In this document: in pieces, positions 8,137 through 17,236 of the stretch
Numbering within the stretch: position 1 is the first letter of the stretch
How the letters are laid out: the number at the start of each line of letters is the position of its first letter
Source: NaphS2 sp964588535
GTDB taxonomy: Bacteria > Desulfobacterota > DSM-4660 > Desulfatiglandales > Desulfatiglandaceae
NCBI GenBank assembly: GCA_964588535.1
Contig: CAZPQA010000001.1
Coordinates: 46,270-110,269, forward strand
DNA length: 64,000 bases
Direction: 5' to 3'
Notes under the pieces: model-generated
Told to the model about the DNA's origin: nothing
What the model saw: only the letters and a program-made list of their open reading frames with translations
The model's database searches: none
Translations under genes and position numbers: made by a program

Positions 8137-9240
8137 TTAGTTCCTGGAAGAAATGTTCAGCAGAACCCCTATGCCCGCCAGGGTCATCACCAGTGATGAG
8201 CCGCCATAACTGATAAGGGGAAGCGTCAGCCCTTTAGTGGGCAGCAGTCCCAGGACCACACCCATGTTGACAATCACCTGAAGACCCAGGAAACATGTCA
8301 AACCGAGGGCCAGATAGCTGCTGTAAAGATCTTTGCTATTGAGGGCAATTCGAATGCCGCCCATAATCAGAACCCCGAACAGCACTATGGTGGCGGTTAC
8401 ACCGACAAAACCCAGTTCTTCGCCCATGATGGAAAGGGCGAAATCAGTATGGGGTTCAGGCAGATAAAAAAGTTTCTGCTTGCTGTTGCCCAGGCCCGCG
8501 CCGAAAATACCCCCCGAACCAAATGCCAGAAAAGAGTGTATGATTTGAAAACCGATCCCCTTTGGATCGTCCCAGGGATTCAGGAAGGCCAGCCATCTTT
8601 TGACCCTGTATTCGGCATTCCAGACCAGGTATATGAAAAATGGTGCTGCAAGCAGAAAAAGGGCTAACAGTTGCAAGATTCTGACGCCACCCACAAACAG
8701 TAGTACCAATGTCCAGGCGCCGATAATAACCGAGGTTCCAAGATCCGGCTGCAGATAGACGAGCACCATGAATGTACCGACCACCAATATATGGGGCAGC
8801 AGGCCCTTGGTAAATAATTCGAGATCCGACCCTTTCTTGCTCATGGAATAGGCCAGATAGACCGCCAGGGAAAACTTCACCATTTCAGATGGCTGGAAAG
8901 AGAACCCACCCAGATTCAGCCATCGGTAAGCGCCACCCACCTTGCGGCCCAGACCGGGAACAAAAAGGAGCACCAGAAGAAGGGCGCTGACCAGCAATAA
9001 GGGGTACACCATTTTTTTATAAAAGGTGCAGGGGATATATCGGGTGACCAGCATGGCCGCAATCCCGATTGCGCAAAACAGGATCTGCCGTTTCAGATAG
9101 AAATTGCTGTCCCCGAAACGGTGTTCAGCAAGGTTGCTGCTGGCGCTGTAAACCATGAGCAGCCCCAGGCCGATCAAAAGAATCACCGGAATGAGGATCA
9201 TGAGGTTGTATCCTTCATATACCTTTGCTTTAGCGGCCAT
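8137..9240 (-). CDS. ftsW: Lipid II polymerase FtsW (SEDS family)
   Basis: Integral membrane SEDS glycosyltransferase that polymerises lipid II at the septum together with FtsI. The 367-residue product has about ten hydrophobic segments, the N-terminal GLLMVYSAS, the loop YRVKRWLAFLNPWDDPKGIGFQ (a typical FtsW/RodA periplasmic motif), GEELGFVG, and the C-terminal PLISYGGSSLV. Its start overlaps the end of murD by 11 bases, and it ends 10 bases before the murG start. Confidence 0.96.
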   Translation of the reverse strand: MAAKAKVYEGYNLMILIPVILLIGLGLLMVYSASSNLAEHRFGDSNFYLKRQILFCAIGIAAMLVTRYIPCTFYKKMVYPLLLVSALLLVLLFVPGLGRKVGGAYRWLNLGGFSFQPSEMVKFSLAVYLAYSMSKKGSDLELFTKGLLPHILVVGTFMVLVYLQPDLGTSVIIGAWTLVLLFVGGVRILQLLALFLLAAPFFIYLVWNAEYRVKRWLAFLNPWDDPKGIGFQIIHSFLAFGSGGIFGAGLGNSKQKLFYLPEPHTDFALSIMGEELGFVGVTATIVLFGVLIMGGIRIALNSKDLYSSYLALGLTCFLGLQVIVNMGVVLGLLPTKGLTLPLISYGGSSLVMTLAGIGVLLNISSRN

Positions 9241-10609
9241 TTAAAAGGTCCTCGACAGCGGTTTTGAAAACTCTGCCACGGTGATCGTAATCCCTGAACA
9301 TATCAAAGCTCGAGCAGGCGGGCGCCAGCAGTACGATATCCCCGTTTTTTGCCAGGCCATAGGCCCTGGAGACCGCGTCTTTCATGCTCACGGCCAAAGA
9401 GAAAGGAATTTCATCGGTGAACGCCTCGGCCAGTAGACTTGCCGCCTCACCCATGAATACCGCTCCCTTTACGTTACCCCTGCATGATTGAACCAGAGGC
9501 TGGTAGTTTGAACCCTTGTGCCTTCCTCCCGCGATGAGAATTAATGGGTCGTCAAAACTTTTTACGGCCCTGATGGCCGCATCCACATTGGTAGCCTTTG
9601 AATCATTATAAAATCGAATGCCGCTTACCTGGTTCGTATACTCCAGCCTGTTGGGAAGTCCTTTGAACTCATCCATGGTTTTTTGAATGGATTCAGGCGC
9701 CAGCTTAAGGGCCCGGCCCGCCAGAACAATGGCCAGGAGATTTTCCAGATTGTGAGACCCTGCCAGTGAAAAGGCGTTTAGATTGAAACGACTTTTTCCA
9801 TTTACGGCTGAAACAATTTCTTCATTTTGGATGAAAGCGTTTATGCCTTCACTTTTCTTTAGCCCGTAGCGGAAAACGGTTGTGCCGCCAGGTGGGTTAA
9901 CATTTGAAAGCACCGGATCATCGGCATTGAGGATGACCGTTTGTCCGGGCCCCTGATTTTCAAAGATTCTCAATTTGGATTTAATGTAGGCCTGGTAATC
10001 TGCATATCGGTCCAGATGGTCCGGTGATATGTTCAGAATCATTGAAATTTCGGGGCTGAACTGTTGTATGGTATCCAGTTGAAAACTACTGACTTCCACC
10101 ACCAGATAGTCTGCTTTCTTTCCCCCGGCCAGGTACGCGGTTAAAGGGGTGCCGATATTGCCGCCCACAAAAACATCATGCCCCGCATTTTCAAGCATCT
10201 GTCCTAGAAATGAGGTCACGGTGGTCTTGCCGTTTGTTCCGGTAACGGCAATCATGGGGGCGTCAACATATCGCGCTGCCAGTTCCATTTCTCCCATAAG
10301 GGGAATTTTCTTTTGAAGTGCCGCGCGGATTAACGGCGTGTCCAGGGGAGCGCCGGGGCTCAGAACAATGGCCTCGGCACGGAGGAAGGTCTCTTTTTGG
10401 TGCCCTCCGGTTTCCAGTGTCACCCCCAGTGTATGAAGTTCTTTTAAGTATTCGGGGTCCAGTTGGGATCTTTCTTTGATATCGCTCAAGGTGACCTTTG
10501 CACCCGCCTCCGCCAGCCATCTGGCAGCCCAGTACCCGGATGTACCAAGGCCCACCACCAGAAATTTTGAAGTGGGGATGTCTAGTTGGGATTTTGGATT
10601 TTGAGCCAT
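9230..10609 (-). CDS. murD: UDP-MurNAc-L-alanine--D-glutamate ligase MurD
   Basis: Adds D-glutamate to UDP-MurNAc-L-Ala. The 459-residue protein has the Rossmann motif FLVVGLGTSGYWAARWL, ATP loop VTGTNGKTTVTSFLG, ISPDHLDRY, YNDSKATN, and the C-terminal APACSSFDMFRDYDHRG. The ATG at 10609, just after the mraY stop and with AAGG upstream, was chosen. A start 33 codons further upstream is open but would lie inside mraY and adds residues foreign to the family. Confidence 0.96.
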   Translation of the reverse strand: MAQNPKSQLDIPTSKFLVVGLGTSGYWAARWLAEAGAKVTLSDIKERSQLDPEYLKELHTLGVTLETGGHQKETFLRAEAIVLSPGAPLDTPLIRAALQKKIPLMGEMELAARYVDAPMIAVTGTNGKTTVTSFLGQMLENAGHDVFVGGNIGTPLTAYLAGGKKADYLVVEVSSFQLDTIQQFSPEISMILNISPDHLDRYADYQAYIKSKLRIFENQGPGQTVILNADDPVLSNVNPPGGTTVFRYGLKKSEGINAFIQNEEIVSAVNGKSRFNLNAFSLAGSHNLENLLAIVLAGRALKLAPESIQKTMDEFKGLPNRLEYTNQVSGIRFYNDSKATNVDAAIRAVKSFDDPLILIAGGRHKGSNYQPLVQSCRGNVKGAVFMGEAASLLAEAFTDEIPFSLAVSMKDAVSRAYGLAKNGDIVLLAPACSSFDMFRDYDHRGRVFKTAVEDLLNGR

Positions 10610-10620
10610 GTCCAATCTGT

Positions 10621-11700
10621 TTACCTTAATTTGAGGGTGGCGATAGACAAAAGTGCCAGAATAATGGAAATGATCCAGAACCGTACGATGACTTTGGGTT
10701 CGGGCCACCCCTTCAATTCAAAATGATGATGGATGGGGGCCATTCGAAAAATTCGCTGGCCTCCCGTCAGTTTGAAGTAGGCCACTTGAAAAATGACGCT
10801 GAGTGCCTCAAACACGAACAGCCCCCCCACCAGAACCAGGACGAGTTCCTGTTTTGTGATGACGGCAACGGTTCCCAATAAGGCGCCAAGGGGAAGTGAA
10901 CCCACGTCCCCCATAAATATTTCAGCAGGATAGGCATTGTACCAGAGAAACCCCAGGCCCGCCCCCACCACTGCACCGCAGAGGATGGAGACTTCACCGG
11001 CGCCCGGGAGATAAGGAATCTGAAGATAAGATGCACTTTTCACATTTCCGGCCAGATAAGCGAAAATCAGGTAACAGGCGAAAGCCACAATCAACGGGCT
11101 TATGGCCAGTCCGTCCAGGCCGTCGGTCAGGTTGACCGCGTTGGAAGTGCCCACAATGATGAATACGGCAAGGGGAATATATCCCCATCCGAGATCAGGT
11201 GCGATGTTTTTCAAAAACGGAACATTGAGTGTGGCATCGAATCCCGGTGAAAAATAAAGCGTAAGCGCCACCACCAGGGCACCCATGATCTGAAGCATAA
11301 ACTTGGCTGATGCGCTCATGCCCTTGGGGTTTTTCCCCGTTACTTTTGAATAATCATCCGCAAAACCGATGGCGCCGAAGAAAAGGACCACAAAAGCGGC
11401 CAGTTGAATGTAGCGGTTGAAGGGGTCGGCCCAGAGAAACGTTGCCAGTACAATAGCCGGGAGAATCAGGCAGCCGCCCATGGTGGGCGTGCCGGCCTTG
11501 GCCTGATGATCGGGAGGGCCGTCTTCTCGAATCCGTTCGCCGATCTGCAGATTCCGGAGTTTTCTAATGCCCCAGGCTCCCACAAAGAAACAGAGGGTCA
11601 GGCCTGTCAAACTGGAAAGGATCGTCCTGAAAGTAATGTATCTGAATACATTGAGCCAGGAAAAATCCGAATGGAATAGATAGATCAGTTTGAAAAGCAT
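10621..11700 (-). CDS. mraY: Phospho-MurNAc-pentapeptide transferase MraY
   Basis: Polytopic membrane enzyme that transfers phospho-MurNAc-pentapeptide to undecaprenyl phosphate, giving lipid I. The 359-residue length matches the family. Diagnostic segments are GTPTMGG, the acidic DDYSKV, NLTDGLDGLA, FMGDVGSLPLGALLG and the histidine motif MAPIHHHFELKGW. It lies between the receiver-domain gene (15 bases upstream) and murD (11 bases downstream). Confidence 0.97.
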   Translation of the reverse strand: MLFKLIYLFHSDFSWLNVFRYITFRTILSSLTGLTLCFFVGAWGIRKLRNLQIGERIREDGPPDHQAKAGTPTMGGCLILPAIVLATFLWADPFNRYIQLAAFVVLFFGAIGFADDYSKVTGKNPKGMSASAKFMLQIMGALVVALTLYFSPGFDATLNVPFLKNIAPDLGWGYIPLAVFIIVGTSNAVNLTDGLDGLAISPLIVAFACYLIFAYLAGNVKSASYLQIPYLPGAGEVSILCGAVVGAGLGFLWYNAYPAEIFMGDVGSLPLGALLGTVAVITKQELVLVLVGGLFVFEALSVIFQVAYFKLTGGQRIFRMAPIHHHFELKGWPEPKVIVRFWIISIILALLSIATLKLR

Positions 11701-11715
11701 TGACCTTTGAACCTT

Positions 11716-12132
11716 TCACATATATTGGGTCGCACAGGTTTGTTCACTTCCCGCTGTCTCTTTTCTCTGCGTTGTGGCAGCGATCACTACATTCAGAAAT
11801 GTTTCCATCCCAAAAGGCTTACTCAAGCGGGTCACCACTTGCGGCATGTCTTCGTCCAGGAGTCTTTGATCTGAAGGGTTTCCCGTCATAATAATGATTT
11901 TTTCTTCCCGTCCTGTTTTGCGCATCCTTTTCAGCATGCTCACCCCATCCACGCGGGGCATATTGATGTCGGTTATCACCAGATCGAAATGATTTTCCTC
12001 CAGTTTTTCCAGGGACTCCTGACCGTCTCTGGCCAGACTAACTTCAAAACCCCGATGCAGCAGCACTTCCTCCAACAGAAATCGAATGCCTTTTTCATCA
12101 TCAACCACCAGTACTTTGATTGGTTTTTTCAT
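11716..12132 (-). CDS. Stand-alone response-regulator receiver protein inside the dcw cluster
   Basis: A 138-residue CheY-like receiver with no output domain. The phosphorylation pocket is complete: D11/D12 in VLVVDDEKG, the phospho-acceptor D55 in VITDINMP, T83 in IIMTGN and K105 in RLSKPF. The last ~20 residues are polar and unrelated to a DNA-binding domain. It sits between murF (37 bases upstream) and mraY (15 bases downstream), genes that are normally adjacent, and so should be co-transcribed with cell-wall genes. No histidine kinase is present in the window, so the partner and target are unknown. A role in controlling division or wall synthesis by protein contact is inference. Confidence 0.92.
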   Translation of the reverse strand: MKKPIKVLVVDDEKGIRFLLEEVLLHRGFEVSLARDGQESLEKLEENHFDLVITDINMPRVDGVSMLKRMRKTGREEKIIIMTGNPSDQRLLDEDMPQVVTRLSKPFGMETFLNVVIAATTQRKETAGSEQTCATQYM

Positions 12133-12169
12133 TTCACCCTTTCCTCCTCATTTGTGGGCTAAACGGGTC

Positions 12170-13648
12170 CTAAGAATCCCCAAACCGCAATCCGAAATGC
12201 TTTTGAAGACCTTTCGACACCTTTTCAAATTGCATCATTCTGGAACCTTTAAGAAAAACCATGTCTTTGGACTTTATTTCCTGAATTATTTTTGTGGTCA
12301 GTTCATCATGGGTTTTTGAAATGATGACACGATTTGAAGGCATGCCTGCAGCGATGGCCCCTTCTTTCACGTCTTTTGCATGAATTCCCATGGTGAAGAG
12401 CCACGAAGCGCCTGAATCAGCAATCCTTCTGCCGGCCTCCCGATGGGCGGAAGGCGCTGCCTCTCCCAACTCCAGCATATCCCCGAGCCCCACGAAGAAC
12501 CGACCGTCTTTTTTTACCATTGGCGCGGCGGAGTGAAGTGCAGCTTTTAAAGCGGATGGGTTGGCATTATAGGTGTCATCAATCAGAAGAATGTCTTTTT
12601 GAAGGGGTATGCTTTGAAACCGTCCTTTGATGCCGGAAAATGTGCCCAGGCCTTTTATAATGTGCTCCATGGGTTCATCAAGGCTCAATCCAATGGCAGC
12701 GGCAGCCAGTGCATTTTTTACATTGTGAACACCCGATACACCCAAAGTGATTGGCCAGCTGTTGCCGTCACAGATCAAATCAAAACGCATCCCTTCAATT
12801 CCGCAATTCTTGATATTGATGCCTCGAATCCTGTTTCTTTTCTCCAGACCGAATGTGATGTAAGGGCACAATGCATCGTGCCCAGTTGTAAGGGCACGAT
12901 GCATCGTGCCCCTACCGGCAAATCGGGCGGCGTGCTTCATCAGTATCTCATCATCACCATTCAATATGATTTTGGCTTCGGGCGATAATTTCCCCATCAT
13001 TTCTGTTTTGGCCTCAGCAACGCCGTCGATATTGCCCAATCCTTCTAAATGGGCCATCCCAACATTCAGGATAACCGCCACATCGGGGTTTGAAATTTCA
13101 GTCAAACGGGCGATTTCACCTTTATGGTTCATACCCATTTCAAGTACCGCCCGCTGATGTGTTTTTTCCAGTTTAAGAATCGTTACGGGCAATCCGATGA
13201 GGTTATTGTGATTGCCCGGGTTTTTAAGGGTTTTGTTCCCCATCTGGAGAATGGCGGCTGTCATTTCTTTAGCAGTCGTTTTTCCAGAACTGCCCGTGAT
13301 GGCAGCCACTTTAGCCGCATGTTGCCGGCGCCACCAGGCTGCCAGATCCCCCAGGGCCCTGAGGGTGTCATCAACGGCGATGACGGTAATATGGGGCACG
13401 TTTTTTAGAGAAGCCGGAAAACCTTTCTGCACGACCATGCCGGAGGCACCTTGCATAACGGCCCGTGAAGTAAAATCATGGCCATCAAAACGATCCCCTT
13501 TCAATGCCCAGAAAAGCTCGCCCCGTTGAACGGTCCTTGAATCAGAATTGAAACCCGAAAAACGTGCCTGGGGGTCTCCGGAAACCATATGGCCCTTCAC
13601 CGCTGCCACGATTTCTTTTGAAGATATTTTTCCCCATATGGCGGTCAT
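12170..13648 (-). CDS. murF: UDP-MurNAc-tripeptide--D-Ala-D-Ala ligase MurF with REP-encoded insert
   Basis: Completes the UDP-MurNAc-pentapeptide by adding D-Ala-D-Ala. The Mur ligase core shows SDSRTVQRGELFWAL, ATP loop ITGSSGKTTAKEM, NPGNHNNLIGLP, MNHKGEI, HNVKNALAAAAIG and DDTYNANPSALKAAL. Between ARFAG and ITFGLEKRN are about 19 residues (about 245-263, beginning RGTMHRALTTGHD) that come from a double REP palindrome at 12860-12915. MurF proteins have no such segment there. The insert leaves the frame open and lies between the ATP-binding core and the strand that follows, so a surface loop is likely. The ATG overlaps the murE stop. Confidence 0.95.
   Translation of the reverse strand: MTAIWGKISSKEIVAAVKGHMVSGDPQARFSGFNSDSRTVQRGELFWALKGDRFDGHDFTSRAVMQGASGMVVQKGFPASLKNVPHITVIAVDDTLRALGDLAAWWRRQHAAKVAAITGSSGKTTAKEMTAAILQMGNKTLKNPGNHNNLIGLPVTILKLEKTHQRAVLEMGMNHKGEIARLTEISNPDVAVILNVGMAHLEGLGNIDGVAEAKTEMMGKLSPEAKIILNGDDEILMKHAARFAGRGTMHRALTTGHDALCPYITFGLEKRNRIRGINIKNCGIEGMRFDLICDGNSWPITLGVSGVHNVKNALAAAAIGLSLDEPMEHIIKGLGTFSGIKGRFQSIPLQKDILLIDDTYNANPSALKAALHSAAPMVKKDGRFFVGLGDMLELGEAAPSAHREAGRRIADSGASWLFTMGIHAKDVKEGAIAAGMPSNRVIISKTHDELTTKIIQEIKSKDMVFLKGSRMMQFEKVSKGLQKHFGLRFGDS
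12860..12915. repeat. BIME-like double REP palindrome inside murF
   Basis: Two hairpins head to head: GGGCACAATGCATCGTGCCC (12864-12883, one mismatch) and GGGCACGATGCATCGTGCCC (12892-12911, perfect), bounded by GTAA on the left and CTAC on the right. It is nearly identical in design to the intergenic copy at 15194-15250. It is translated in frame as part of murF. Confidence 0.85.
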
Positions 13649-15168
13649 GTTTTTCCTTGTTCAACTAAAGAAAGTGAGGCGGCCCGGGCCGCCACCAGGC
13701 GATCGTCAAAAGCCCGTCTTGTTTTCCCCATAATCTGGTAATCTTCATGCCCTTTTCCGGCAATGAGTATCAGGTCTTCTTTTAGAGCCGTATCAACGGC
13801 CATTTTGATGGCGGTCTCCCTTTCCAGTTCGACCACATAATCTTTTTGTCCGGAAGCAATAACGCCCCTTTCAATTTCATCCGCAATGGCGGCGGGATCT
13901 TCCGAACGGGGATTGTCAGAGGTGATGAATACTTTGTGGCTGTTCCGGCCCGCCACATGGCCCATTTCATTCCTTTTCCCCGTGTCCCTGTCTCCGCCGC
14001 ATCCGAAAACCGTCAGGACCCGTCCGCTGGTAATTTGTTTTGCCGCTCCCAGCGCTTTTTCCAGCGCATCGGGGGTGTGGGCGTAGTCCACCACAATGGC
14101 CAATGAACGGGCATTGGGTACCAGTTCCATGCGCCCCGGAACCCCTTTCAGGCTTTCTATGCCCGAAGCGATGGTCTTTAAACCCACCCCCAAAGTGATG
14201 GCCGCGGAGGCTGCGGCCACAATATTGTAAATGTCAAAATTTCCGATGAGCGAGGAACGTATATCAATCTCGCCCTTTTTTTTGGAGATGAGCCTCCCGC
14301 GAAGCCCCCCCCGGCTGACGGTTACATCTTTTGCTGTCACATCACATGAGTTATTGAGGCCGTAAGTCATTGTCTTGGCCTCAGTCAATGTTATGAGGTC
14401 CGGTCCCCGGGGATCATCAGTATTTATGACGGCGCTCACAGACCCGTCGGGACTGTTATTTTTAAGGTTTGTAAATAAAAGGCTTTTAGCCTTGAAATAG
14501 TCGTCCATGGATTGATGGTAATCCAGGTGGTCTCTGGAAATATTCGTAAACAAAACCGTGCGAAAGGGACAATCCGCAACCCTTCCCTGATCCAGTGCAT
14601 GGGAAGATACCTCCATGACCACATCTGTGGCGGACCGGTCAGCCATTTCACGTAAAATTTTCATCAAATCCAGAGATTCGGGTGTTGTTACGGAAGATTT
14701 CAGGCGCAGGTGGGAAATTCGGTGGTTGACGGTTCCGATAACACCGGGTTTTCTGCCTGCGGCCATGAGTATGGATTCGAGAAGATAACTGGTGGTGGTC
14801 TTTCCGTTGGTCCCGGTTATGCCGATCAGGTTCATGGTCCGAAAAGGGTGTTGATAAAATGATACGGCCAGCTGAGATAACGCTTTTCGGGAGTCGGATG
14901 CCTGAATAAATACCGGCATTTGATCTGGTTTCCGGGTGAGTTTCTGAACAGCAATCTCCGGCGCCACTTCTGACAAAACGGCTGCGGCCCCTCTGGAAAC
15001 GGCATCCCCGATAAAATCGTGCCCATCCTGCGCATGCCCCCTAATGGCCACGAAAAGATCCCCCGGCCCTATCTTACGAGAATCATAGTTTACACGAGAG
15101 ATTTCCACATTCTGTTCGCCCGAAAAGTGTTTAATGTTGATATTCCCTATGAGTTTTTTTAATTGCAT
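13645..15168 (-). CDS. murE: UDP-MurNAc-L-Ala-D-Glu--meso-diaminopimelate ligase MurE
   Basis: Adds the third residue of the peptide stem. The motif DNPRSEDP identifies the meso-diaminopimelate-adding type. Other motifs are VNYDSRKIGPGDLFVAI, GITGTNGKTTTSYLLES, FTNISRDHLDYH and GKGHEDYQ. The ATG at 15168 gives 507 residues. A start 21 codons upstream is open but its codons read through the REP element at 15194-15250, so it is unlikely. The stop overlaps the murF ATG. Confidence 0.96.
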   Translation of the reverse strand: MQLKKLIGNINIKHFSGEQNVEISRVNYDSRKIGPGDLFVAIRGHAQDGHDFIGDAVSRGAAAVLSEVAPEIAVQKLTRKPDQMPVFIQASDSRKALSQLAVSFYQHPFRTMNLIGITGTNGKTTTSYLLESILMAAGRKPGVIGTVNHRISHLRLKSSVTTPESLDLMKILREMADRSATDVVMEVSSHALDQGRVADCPFRTVLFTNISRDHLDYHQSMDDYFKAKSLLFTNLKNNSPDGSVSAVINTDDPRGPDLITLTEAKTMTYGLNNSCDVTAKDVTVSRGGLRGRLISKKKGEIDIRSSLIGNFDIYNIVAAASAAITLGVGLKTIASGIESLKGVPGRMELVPNARSLAIVVDYAHTPDALEKALGAAKQITSGRVLTVFGCGGDRDTGKRNEMGHVAGRNSHKVFITSDNPRSEDPAAIADEIERGVIASGQKDYVVELERETAIKMAVDTALKEDLILIAGKGHEDYQIMGKTRRAFDDRLVAARAASLSLVEQGKT

Positions 15169-15193
15169 GGTGCTGTTTTTTAATATTTGGTTT

Positions 15194-15250
15194 TGTAGGG
15201 GCACGATGCATCGTGCCCAATTGCAGGGCACGGCGCACCGTGACCCTACA
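15194..15250. repeat. Intergenic BIME-like REP pair between ftsI and murE
   Basis: TGTAGGGGCACGATGCATCG opens a first hairpin (GGGCACGATG/CATCGTGCCC); a second imperfect hairpin (GGGCACGG/CCGTGACCC) follows after AATTGCA, ending CCCTACA. The outer ends form an inverted TGTAGGG/CCCTACA pair. It abuts the ftsI stop codon at 15251-15253 and fills most of the 82-base gap before murE. Confidence 0.85.
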
Positions 15251-17236
15251 TCACATGGGTGGTTTGAAATTCACCGTGACGCTTTGAACCGTTTTCAATG
15301 GAGATCCGGGATCTGGATTCTGCCTGATGGCCAGCCCTGATCCTTCGAGACACACTTTCAAGCCCAGGGCACGGCTGCGCTTAAGAACCTCTCTCATCCC
15401 CAGGCCGGTGAAATCAGGCAATTGTGCTGCCTGTTGCGCGTAAGGCAGTGGCAAAGCGGTCTCTGGTGAAATTTGGGGCTCTGCCGCGTTTTCTGGTTTA
15501 ACGTGCGCCTGTGCCGATTGAACTTTAATACTGCTGAGCAAAGAAGGATTGGGACTGATTCTAAGGTGGTTCAGCGCCCATGCGCCCACTTCTTTGAATA
15601 CGGGGCCTGCCACCAACCCACCGTAGATATGGCCTTTGGGTTCGTCGATCATCACCATAATTACCAGACGGGGTTTGTCCGACGGAACAAAGCCCACGAA
15701 GCTTGCCACATATTTCTTTTTTGAGTATTGCTTTGTTTCGGGGTCCACTTTCTGTGAAGTTCCCGTTTTTCCGGCAACCTTGTATCCCTCTATGGCGGCC
15801 TTTTCGGCTGTTCCCTCCTCGGTTGCTACTCCCTCAAGAATAGCGGCTACTTTCCGGGCGGTTTTGATGGAAACAGCCCTTTTCACCACCTTTGGATTGG
15901 TATTTCCAGTGGTATTTCCGGAATCATCAACGATTTTTGAGACAACATATGGACGCATCAGTTTTCCTCCATTTGCGATGGCTGCCATGGCCATGGTCAA
16001 CTGTAAAGACGTGCTGGTCATACCCTGCCCAAAAAAAAGTGTTGCCTGATCAATTTTCCTGGCCTTTTTTGCTTCCCTGATAAACCCGCCACGTTCACCC
16101 ATAAGATCGATTTCCGTTTTTTTTGCAAAACCGAAATTTTTCAAATATTCGGTAAATTTCCGGTATCCCAGTTTCTGGCCCATTTTGATGGCCCCGATAT
16201 TGCTGGAATAGACAATAACATCGGCTGCGGAAAGGTTGCCGTATTTGTGGGTGTCATGAACCACCCTGCCGCCCACTTTGAATTTGCCCTGCTCACAGTA
16301 AAACTGGGTGAGAGGCGAGACAACGGATTCTTCCAATGCCGCTGCCAGCAAAAAGGCCTTGATTGTAGACCCCGGTTCAAAACAATCCGTTACGGGTCGG
16401 TTACGCCATTGATAAGGTTTGTGGCGGGAAAAGACATTCGGGTTGAATTCGGGCACTACAGCCATCGCCAGAATTTCTCCGGTATACGGGTCCACCACCA
16501 CACATTGTCCACCTTTTGCTTTTGCTTTTTTGACAGCTTCCCGAAGCGATTGCTGAGCTTTATACTGAATGTCTTTGTCGATGGTCAGATAAAGGTTATT
16601 TATCCTCTGGTCCGAAGCCACGGGCCTTGTGACGGCAAAAGGCCGGCCCAGCGCATCTCGCATAAAGGCCAATTTCTCTTGAGGCCCCCGGAGTAGTCCG
16701 TCAAACTTTTTTTCAAGACCTTCCAGACCCTGGTTGTCGGTCCCGGCAAAGCCGATGACATGGGCAGCGATTTCACGGCCGGGATAATAACGTCTTGTTT
16801 CGGTGGTGACCCCCAACCCTCTGAGATTAAGGGCTTTGACCTGTTCAGCCAGGGATTGTGGAATTCTCCTTTTGATCCAGACAAAAGAGCGGTTCTGTTT
16901 GAGTCTTTTCAGGATCTGGCTGTTCTTTTCGCCCAGGACTTTCGAAAGGACTCGGGCTGTTTTGTTTTTGTCTTTTATCTGTTTTGGGTGGGCAAACACC
17001 GACCCCACTTGAACGCTGATTGCCAGTTCATGCCCTTCTCTGTCATAAATGACACCCCGTTTCGGTGGCAGCTTTGTGGTTCCGATGATGCCGTTTTTCG
17101 CTATGCCACGCAGATACTCCTGCTGCAATACTTGAAGTTGATAAACCCTGACAAAAATAACGATCAACCCACCCATGAAAAAGACACTTACCAAATGGAT
17201 ACGAAAGCGGATCCACTTTTTTTCCTTAAGCTTCAT
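15251..17236 (-). CDS. ftsI: Septal transpeptidase FtsI (class B PBP) with C-terminal PASTA domain
   Basis: Cross-links septal peptidoglycan in the periplasm, working with FtsW. The 661-residue protein has an N-terminal membrane anchor (about 11-30), a PBP dimerisation domain with PKRGVIYDREG, and a transpeptidase domain with S290-T-I-K293, S344-S-N346 and K490-T-G492. After a spacer, residues about 600-661 form one PASTA domain (PDFTGLGMREVLKRSRALGL through QNPDPGSPL). A PASTA domain is absent from E. coli FtsI and is better known from Gram-positive division PBPs and SpoVD. Its ATG overlaps the ftsL stop. Confidence 0.96.
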   Translation of the reverse strand: MKLKEKKWIRFRIHLVSVFFMGGLIVIFVRVYQLQVLQQEYLRGIAKNGIIGTTKLPPKRGVIYDREGHELAISVQVGSVFAHPKQIKDKNKTARVLSKVLGEKNSQILKRLKQNRSFVWIKRRIPQSLAEQVKALNLRGLGVTTETRRYYPGREIAAHVIGFAGTDNQGLEGLEKKFDGLLRGPQEKLAFMRDALGRPFAVTRPVASDQRINNLYLTIDKDIQYKAQQSLREAVKKAKAKGGQCVVVDPYTGEILAMAVVPEFNPNVFSRHKPYQWRNRPVTDCFEPGSTIKAFLLAAALEESVVSPLTQFYCEQGKFKVGGRVVHDTHKYGNLSAADVIVYSSNIGAIKMGQKLGYRKFTEYLKNFGFAKKTEIDLMGERGGFIREAKKARKIDQATLFFGQGMTSTSLQLTMAMAAIANGGKLMRPYVVSKIVDDSGNTTGNTNPKVVKRAVSIKTARKVAAILEGVATEEGTAEKAAIEGYKVAGKTGTSQKVDPETKQYSKKKYVASFVGFVPSDKPRLVIMVMIDEPKGHIYGGLVAGPVFKEVGAWALNHLRISPNPSLLSSIKVQSAQAHVKPENAAEPQISPETALPLPYAQQAAQLPDFTGLGMREVLKRSRALGLKVCLEGSGLAIRQNPDPGSPLKTVQSVTVNFKPPM

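Noticed and set aside
10610..10708. A 33-residue N-terminal extension of MurD
   Set aside because: It would be inside mraY and has no family resemblance; the ATG at 10609 is better placed.
15169..15231. A 21-residue N-terminal extension of MurE
   Set aside because: Its codons read through the REP pair at 15194-15250; the ATG at 15168 starts the normal MurE N-terminus.
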